DNA of 18,722 bases from DASULK01 sp036278255 (GTDB taxonomy: Bacteria > Actinomycetota > Actinomycetes > Mycobacteriales > Micromonosporaceae), in the NCBI GenBank assembly GCA_036278255.1, contig DASULK010000153.1, forward strand, positions 1-18,722, given 5' to 3'. Shown here piece by piece: positions 14,866 to 18,722 of the stretch (within the stretch, counting starts at the first letter, position 1; every line of letters starts with the position of its first letter). Below the pieces are notes generated by a model. That model made no database searches. It was given only the letters and a program-made list of their open reading frames with translations, and was not told where the DNA came from. The position numbers and the translations under genes are program-made.

Positions 14866-15476
14866 GCGCCGGCCCCCTCACCCTTCGCCCCACCCGTGGT
14901 CTTCTTGGTGACCGTGGCTTTGGTGGCTTTCGTGGCGACTGCCTTCTTGGCAACCGTCTTCTTCGCGACTGCCTTCTTGGCCTGCTTCTGCGACGCAGCT
15001 GCGGTCCCGGTCTTCGTTGGCGTCGACTTCTTCGCCACCGCTTTCTTCGCCACCGTCTTCTTGGCCGGGGGGCGGGGCTCCGCCGCTACCTCTCCGAGAG
15101 CGGCGGCGAGGGCGGTGTCACCGACGGAATCGCCTGCATCGGCCACCGTCGAGCTGGCTTGGACGGCTGCCAGCGTCTGCGCCTCGCGCAACTTCCGCTC
15201 CAACTCGCTGACCCGCTCGGTCAGGTCAGCGACCTCCTCGGCCGTGGCGAGCCCCAGCACTCCGAGCGCGCGGTCGATTTCGTAGCGCACCAGCTTCGCC
15301 AGCGACTCCCGGTTGGCGGCGCTCGTGGCCAGTAACTCCTCCGCCATCTCCTGTAGCTGAGCCGCGGTGCTGCCACCCTGGCCGGCAATCTTCCGCGCCA
15401 CCTGTTGGGCCTTCTTCTTCGACGCCTCGGTCAATCCGAGCGCCAGCTCCAGGTATGCCCGCCACGCGTCCTGCAT
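14862..15476 (-). CDS. Phasin-like coiled-coil protein with histone H1-like lysine-rich tail
   Basis: The product is 204 residues in three parts. Residues 1-75 are helical and phasin-like (MQDAWRAYLELALGLTEAS), residues 76-105 form a short coiled coil, and 135-200 are a basic Ala/Lys/Thr-rich tail with repeated KKxVAKK units. Such tails occur in bacterial histone H1-like and phasin-like proteins and bind DNA or polyanions. ATG 15476 is chosen because AAAGGGA (15483-15489) lies six bases upstream; the frame stays open further upstream across the divergent promoter region but has no support there. It is divergent from the SCP2-like gene. Possible roles are nucleoid association or coating of storage granules; the sequence does not decide between them. 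Confidence 0.8.
   Translation of the reverse strand: MQDAWRAYLELALGLTEASKKKAQQVARKIAGQGGSTAAQLQEMAEELLATSAANRESLAKLVRYEIDRALGVLGLATAEEVADLTERVSELERKLREAQTLAAVQASSTVADAGDSVGDTALAAALGEVAAEPRPPAKKTVAKKAVAKKSTPTKTGTAAASQKQAKKAVAKKTVAKKAVATKATKATVTKKTTGGAKGEGAGA
14898..15065 (-). repeat. Lysine/alanine repeat coding region
   Basis: This codes for residues 138-193 of the phasin-like protein. Units of the type KKTVAKKAVAKK and KKAVAKKTVAKKAVATKATK recur, seen in DNA as repeated GCCTTCTTGGC/CTTCTTCGC blocks. The repeats may vary in number among strains through slippage. Confidence 0.7.
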
Positions 15477-15581
15477 GCCTGATCCCTTTCGCGAATGTTC
15501 AGCTGTCACGCTACCGGTCCCCGGCTGACAACCGTTGCGGTACCGTGCCAGGGGTATGCGCGGGCACACGAGGAGGCGGCG
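15477..15581. promoter_or_regulatory. Divergent promoter region
   Basis: These 105 bases separate two divergent genes and must carry signals for both. A CGGTACCG palindrome lies near 15539-15546, and CTGACA (15525-15530) could be a -35 for the plus-strand gene, but no -10 is found at proper spacing. On the minus strand TTGTCA (15528-15533) could be a -35, again without a convincing -10. No operator is assigned. Confidence 0.35.
15571..15576 (+). promoter_or_regulatory. Ribosome binding site for the SCP2-like gene
   Basis: AGGAGG lies five bases before GTG 15582 and fixes that start. The frame stays open upstream to 15495 but has no comparable site. Confidence 0.75.
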
Positions 15582-15917
15582 GTGGCCAGCGTTGACGAGT
15601 GCCGGCAGGCGCTGCAGGACCTGGCGGCGCGGCTGGCAGGGAACGCGGAATTCGGCCAGAAGATCGGCCTCGACCGGACACTGGCCTGCCGGATCACCGA
15701 CCTGGACACCGCCTTCCACGCCCGGCTCACCGGCGGGCGGCTAGTTGACCTGACCGACGGTGACGACCCCCGCGCGAAGATCGCGATAACGACGACAAGC
15801 GACGACCTGGTTGCCCTGATCCGTGGTCAGCTCGACATTCCGCACGCCCTCGCCAGCAGACGGCTATCGATCAAATCCAGCCCACTCGATCTCCTCAAGC
15901 TCCGCAAACTGCTCTGA
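15582..15917 (+). CDS. SCP2 sterol-binding-domain-like protein
   Basis: The product is 111 residues, a single small cytoplasmic domain. The spacing of ACRITDLDTAFHARLTGG, AKIAITTTSDDLVALIRGQ, then ALASRRLSIKSSPLDLLKL matches the SCP2 sterol-transfer fold, where a beta sheet and a substrate lid form a hydrophobic pocket for lipids. Bacterial members have unknown ligands. The start is GTG 15582 with a strong AGGAGG. It is the only complete gene on the plus strand, divergent from the phasin-like gene and convergent with the HAD gene, and its stop is 29 bases from the HAD stop. The domain call is fairly sure; the ligand is unknown. Confidence 0.72.
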   Translation: MASVDECRQALQDLAARLAGNAEFGQKIGLDRTLACRITDLDTAFHARLTGGRLVDLTDGDDPRAKIAITTTSDDLVALIRGQLDIPHALASRRLSIKSSPLDLLKLRKLL

Positions 15918-15930
15918 GCAGCGCCGGCGC

Positions 15931-15951
15931 GATGATGCCGCCGGCATCATC
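15931..15951. terminator. Bidirectional terminator hairpin
   Basis: GATGATGCC, loop GCC, GGCATCATC: a perfect 9-pair stem between two convergent genes. The right arm covers the HAD stop codon (15947-15949). There is no T-tract on either strand. The position supports use from both sides. Confidence 0.65.
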
Positions 15952-16975
15952 CCATCAGGCCCAGCTCACGCAGCGTCGCAGCGGCTGCGGCGGAACCCGC
16001 GGCGACCGCGGCGACCGGCTGCCCGGACCAGGCGCTGCGGCAGAGGAGCCGCAGCGCCTCGAGCACCTCACCGGCCCCTGTCAGACGGAGCTCGCCGCCC
16101 TCGTCAACCAGTTGCCAGCCAACAGGGCCACCACCGTCCAACTCCTCCCCGGACAGGTCGATGACGACGCCGGCCTCGAAAAGGCCGCTCAAATCGGCGG
16201 CGACATAGGTCGGCCGACGAGCGGGCGGGGCGGTGAGCAGATCCACCGCACCGCTGACCCCGGTGAGCACCAGCAGACTGTCCATACCGGCCCGAATCGC
16301 ACCTTCGATATCGGTATCCAACCGGTCGCCCACCACCAGCGGACGTCGAGCTCCGGTCTGATGCGCCGCCGCGGTGAAGAGTGCCGGAGCAGGTTTGCCC
16401 ACGACGATGTCGGGGTCGCGGTCCAGCGCTGCGACCAGCGCAGCCACCAACGCCCCGTTGCCGGGCAGCGGTCCCCGGGGGCTGGGCAGTGTGCGGTCAG
16501 TGTTGGTGGCGGCCCAGAGTGCGCCCTGCCGCACCGCGAGGCATGCCTCGGCAAGTTCGGACCAGCCGACCTGCGGGCCGTAACCCTGCACCACCGCGAC
16601 CGGCGCCTGCGCGGCCCGCGTCACCGGTCGCAAACCGACGGCCTGTATCTCAGCGCGCAGTGCGGGGGCGCCGACAACCAGCACCGGCGCGCCCGGCTCC
16701 AGCCGCTCGGCGAGCAGCGTCGCCGCCGCGGCGGCCGACGTCAGCACCTCCTCCGACCGGGCGGGGATCCCCATCCCCGTGAGCAGTTCGGCCACCTCGT
16801 CGGCGCGCCGTGAGGCGTTGTTCGTCGCATACGCCAGCCGCTTGCCGGCGGCATGCAGCCGGTTGATGGCGGGTACCGCACCCACGATCGGACGGTCGAT
16901 CAGGTAGACCACCCCGTCCAGGTCGAAAACGACCAGGTCGTAGGCGTCGATGAGCCGGTGGACAGCCATGGTCAC
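15947..16975 (-). CDS. HAD-IIA phosphatase, probable glycerol-3-phosphate phosphatase
   Basis: The product is 342 residues. All four HAD motifs are present: FDLDGVVY (nucleophile Asp18, Asp20), TNNAS (51-55), VVGKPAP (Lys194) and VVGDRLDTDI (Asp217, Asp220/222). The cap domain lies between motifs II and III, as in the NagD/IIA class. A C-terminal extension (about 255-342) matches the layout of Rv1692, a glycerol-3-phosphate phosphatase implicated in recycling polar heads of glycerophospholipids and carrying a GNAT-like tail. The start GTG 16975 overlaps the TPR stop (GTGA); an ATG two codons in is also possible. The substrate is inferred from synteny with Rv1691-Rv1692, and other phosphoesters cannot be excluded. 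Confidence 0.88.
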   Translation of the reverse strand: MTMAVHRLIDAYDLVVFDLDGVVYLIDRPIVGAVPAINRLHAAGKRLAYATNNASRRADEVAELLTGMGIPARSEEVLTSAAAAATLLAERLEPGAPVLVVGAPALRAEIQAVGLRPVTRAAQAPVAVVQGYGPQVGWSELAEACLAVRQGALWAATNTDRTLPSPRGPLPGNGALVAALVAALDRDPDIVVGKPAPALFTAAAHQTGARRPLVVGDRLDTDIEGAIRAGMDSLLVLTGVSGAVDLLTAPPARRPTYVAADLSGLFEAGVVIDLSGEELDGGGPVGWQLVDEGGELRLTGAGEVLEALRLLCRSAWSGQPVAAVAAGSAAAAATLRELGLMG

Positions 16976-18492
16976 GAATCGGTGGACGTCGGGGACGTCT
17001 CATCAGTCGCGCCACCTGCCGGGGCAGCCCCCATGTAGCCCCGCAAATCCTCGTCGTCGAGGCGGGACCCGATGCCGGCCTCGTCGCGGCCCGGCTGTGC
17101 CTCCCCGATTTCCCCGCCCTCTCCGACCTCGGCATACACCTCGTCGTCGAGCTCGTCGTCACCTTCGAGCACTACACCGTCGAGTTCGAGCAGCCGTTCC
17201 GCGGCATCGGTCTGGCCCTCCTCGTCGGCTTCCACGGCTCGGGCGAACCACTCATGTGCCTCATCCCGGCGACCCACGGCGAGGAGCGCATCCGCGTACG
17301 CGTAACGCAGCCGCGCCGTCCAAGGCTTGTCCGCCGGATCGTTGAGCTCCCTGACCTGCAGCATCGCCACGGCCGCCTCGCCCTGGCCCAGGTCGCGCCG
17401 AGCCCCGGCGGCCACGATGAGTAACTCCAGCGCCTCGGCCGGCTCCATCTTCTTCTGATCGGCACCACGGTAGAGGTCTATGGCCCGTTCCGGGCGACCC
17501 AACGCCCGTTCACAGTCGGCCAGCACGGCCAGGTGGGTCTGGGTGCCGGTGAGCCGGTGGTAGGTGCGCAGCTCGGTGATGGCGGTCTGCCACTCGCTAG
17601 CGCGGTAGGCGGCCAGCCCCACCGCCTCACGTACGGCGGCGATCCGGGCCGCGAGTCGACGCGCGGCGAGAGCGTGTGCGAGCGCCTCTTTCGGATCCTC
17701 GTCGAGGAACTGGCCGGTGGCGACCAGGTGCCGTGCGACCGTCTCCGCCACCGGCTTGGCCAGCGACAGCAGCGATGCGCGGACGTCCCCGTGCAGGTCT
17801 GTGGCGAGGATGTCGTCGGCCAGTTCCGGGCCGGTCGGCGCTGTCGGGCGCTCCTCTTCCCGGGGCCGGGTGGGGCGTTCGAACCGCTCCCGCCGCTCTG
17901 GGCGGCCGCGGCCTTCGCGTTCCCGAAAACCGCCCTCGCGGCGCGGTGCGCGCTCCTCGTAACGCCGCCGACCCTCTACCCGAGCCGGACGCCGCTCACC
18001 CTGCTCACGGCCCTCTCGGAAACCACCCTGCTCACGGCCCTCTCGGAAACCACCCTCACGCGGCTCCCGGCGGAAGCCACCCTCACGCTCCCGGAAACCA
18101 CCCTCACGCGGCTCGCCACGGCGGAAGCCACCCTCACGGGGTTCCCGGCGGAAACCGCCCCGCCCCCGCTCGTCACCCTCACGGCCGCGGTAGCCACCCT
18201 CGCGGCCCCGCTCATCACCGTCACGGCGGAAGCCACCCTCACGCTCGCGGTAGCCACCCTCGCGGCCCCGGAAGCCACCTTCCCGCCGGTCACCGCGGAA
18301 TCCACCAGTTGGGCGATCGGAACGGCTCCGGAAGCCCTCGTCACGTCGTTCAGGACGATCGGATTCCCGGTCGCGGAAGCGCTCACGCTCGTCGCGCCGG
18401 AATCCACCTTCACGGCGCTCGCCACCGCGGTAGCCTCCGCCCCGGTCGTCGTCGCGACGCGGGCGGTCGCTGGATCGCGGTCCTGAATTCAC
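16972..18492 (-). CDS. TPR protein with RGG/GGF-repeat N-terminal domain
   Basis: The product is 506 residues in three parts. Residues 1-215 are Arg/Gly/Glu-rich and low in complexity, with about 14 GGF or GGY units followed by Arg (for example 72-74, 79-81, 121-123, 147-149, 156-158). Residues 220-440 are helical with degenerate tetratricopeptide repeats (AYRASEWQTAITELRTYHRL, GRPERAIDLYRG, ALLAVGRRDEAHEWFARAVE). The tail from 440 is acidic. The core corresponds to Rv1691. The N-terminal part is like RNA-binding RGG regions, while TPRs bind proteins. The start is GTG 18492 because AGGAAGGA (18500-18507) is seven bases upstream; a GTG eight codons earlier has no such site. It lies just behind the 5S rRNA terminator and is coupled to the HAD gene (GTGA). 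Function unknown. Confidence 0.85.
   Translation of the reverse strand: MNSGPRSSDRPRRDDDRGGGYRGGERREGGFRRDERERFRDRESDRPERRDEGFRSRSDRPTGGFRGDRREGGFRGREGGYREREGGFRRDGDERGREGGYRGREGDERGRGGFRREPREGGFRRGEPREGGFREREGGFRREPREGGFREGREQGGFREGREQGERRPARVEGRRRYEERAPRREGGFREREGRGRPERRERFERPTRPREEERPTAPTGPELADDILATDLHGDVRASLLSLAKPVAETVARHLVATGQFLDEDPKEALAHALAARRLAARIAAVREAVGLAAYRASEWQTAITELRTYHRLTGTQTHLAVLADCERALGRPERAIDLYRGADQKKMEPAEALELLIVAAGARRDLGQGEAAVAMLQVRELNDPADKPWTARLRYAYADALLAVGRRDEAHEWFARAVEADEEGQTDAAERLLELDGVVLEGDDELDDEVYAEVGEGGEIGEAQPGRDEAGIGSRLDDEDLRGYMGAAPAGGATDETSPTSTDS
17923..18441 (-). repeat. RGG/GGF repeat coding region
   Basis: This codes for residues 18-190 of the TPR protein. In plus-strand DNA, GGAAACCACCCTC and GGAAGCCACCCTC blocks recur many times with variable spacers. 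The repeats stay in frame, so they are protein repeats and not an independent element. Confidence 0.8.
18001..18054. repeat. Perfect 27-base tandem repeat, two copies
   Basis: Bases 18001-18027 and 18028-18054 are identical (start CTGCTCACGG, end AAACCACC). Each copy encodes nine residues, GGFREGREQ, in the TPR protein. The perfect identity suggests a recent duplication, likely variable between strains. Confidence 0.9.
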
Positions 18493-18499
18493 GGGTATA

Positions 18500-18507
18500 T
18501 CCTTCCT
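18500..18507 (-). promoter_or_regulatory. Ribosome binding site for the TPR gene
   Basis: AGGAAGGA lies seven bases before GTG 18492 and decides that start over the in-frame GTG at 18516, which lies upstream of the site. Confidence 0.7.
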
Positions 18508-18540
18508 GACCGGCACCTGCAGTGGGCCGGAAACACAGCA

Positions 18541-18568
18541 GAGGGCCGACCCCGGTGGGGTGGCCCTC
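18541..18568 (-). terminator. rRNA operon terminator
   Basis: GAGGGCC (18541-18547) pairs with GGCCCTC (18562-18568), and ACCCC (18549-18553) with GGGGT (18557-18561), with one bulged base and a 3-base loop. It lies 18 bases past the 5S 3' end on the minus strand. The following sequence (TGCTGTGTTTCC) is only modestly T-rich. It separates the rrn operon from the TPR gene, whose start is about 50 bases beyond. Confidence 0.8.
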
Positions 18569-18586
18569 GACTGTTCTTAAGAGAAT

Positions 18587-18705
18587 GTCCGGCGGTGTCC
18601 TACTCTCCCACACCCTCCCGAGTGCAGTACCATCGGCGCTGAAGGGCTTAGCTTCCGGGTTCGGAATGTGACCGGGCGTTTCCCCTCCGCTATAACCGCC
18701 GTAAC
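18587..18705 (-). rRNA. rrf: 5S ribosomal RNA
   Basis: The minus strand holds the standard actinobacterial 5S core: AAACGCCCGGTCACATTCCG, then GAACCCGGAAGCTAAGCC, GCGCCGATGGTACTGC and GGGAGAGTAGGACACCGCC. The ends pair (ACGGCGGT near 18695-18702 with ACCGCC near 18591-18597) to form helix I. The length is about 119 bases, as expected. The 23S gene should lie just beyond the right edge of the window; the last 17 bases are the 23S-5S spacer. The exact ends are uncertain by one or two bases. Confidence 0.96.
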
Positions 18706-18722
18706 AACTATCGACTTATCCG

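Noticed and set aside
17976..18440. CRISPR-like array
   Set aside because: The repeats are short, irregular and keep one reading frame as GGF/RGG codons. There are no uniform spacers.

Overview
The window is high-GC DNA from an actinomycete. Gene order and protein character suggest the Micromonosporaceae (Salinispora/Micromonospora-like); this is an inference from recalled synteny and was not tested by a search. Starting at the right edge, almost everything reads on the minus strand. A 5S rRNA (end of an rrn operon) and its terminator are followed by a TPR protein with an arginine/glycine-rich N-terminus and a HAD phosphatase. The small SCP2-like gene lies on the plus strand and converges on the HAD gene. 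Next come a phasin/histone H1-like protein, a 63-residue hypothetical protein, tlyA, nadK, recN, steA, steB, a MraY/WecA-like transferase, a MurJ-like flippase, a GT4 glycosyltransferase, a large polytopic protein with a decayed alkaline-phosphatase-like ectodomain, pyrG and a Nudix ADP-ribose pyrophosphatase. The left edge holds the last 25 codons of a plus-strand TM2-domain protein.

The backbone TPR - HAD - small protein - tlyA - nadK - recN - steA - steB/mctB - pyrG - Nudix matches the order I know from Mycobacterium tuberculosis Rv1691-Rv1700. Two departures stand out. An envelope-type cassette of four genes (2710-8705) sits between steB and pyrG, which are adjacent in mycobacteria. The phasin-like gene and the divergent/convergent SCP2 gene sit between the HAD gene and the small-protein gene. 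Genes are tightly packed, with many 1-4 base stop/start overlaps that indicate translational coupling. No gene-free stretch exceeds about 155 bases.

Functionally the window joins nucleotide metabolism (CTP synthase, NAD kinase, ADP-ribose hydrolysis), DNA repair (RecN), ribosome modification (TlyA), cell separation and envelope work (SteA/SteB and the cassette) and glycerophosphate recycling (HAD). The cassette looks like a lipid-carrier pathway: a prenyl-phosphate sugar transferase, a glycosyltransferase, a flippase and a membrane protein with a large extracytoplasmic domain. Its product cannot be read from the sequence.

The most striking single observation is that the only CTP synthase here has alanine where the glutaminase nucleophile cysteine should be, while the rest of the enzyme looks intact. 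Second come the four-gene cassette, whose two outer members have altered catalytic motifs, and the repeat-rich RGG-type domain on the TPR protein encoded just behind the rRNA operon.
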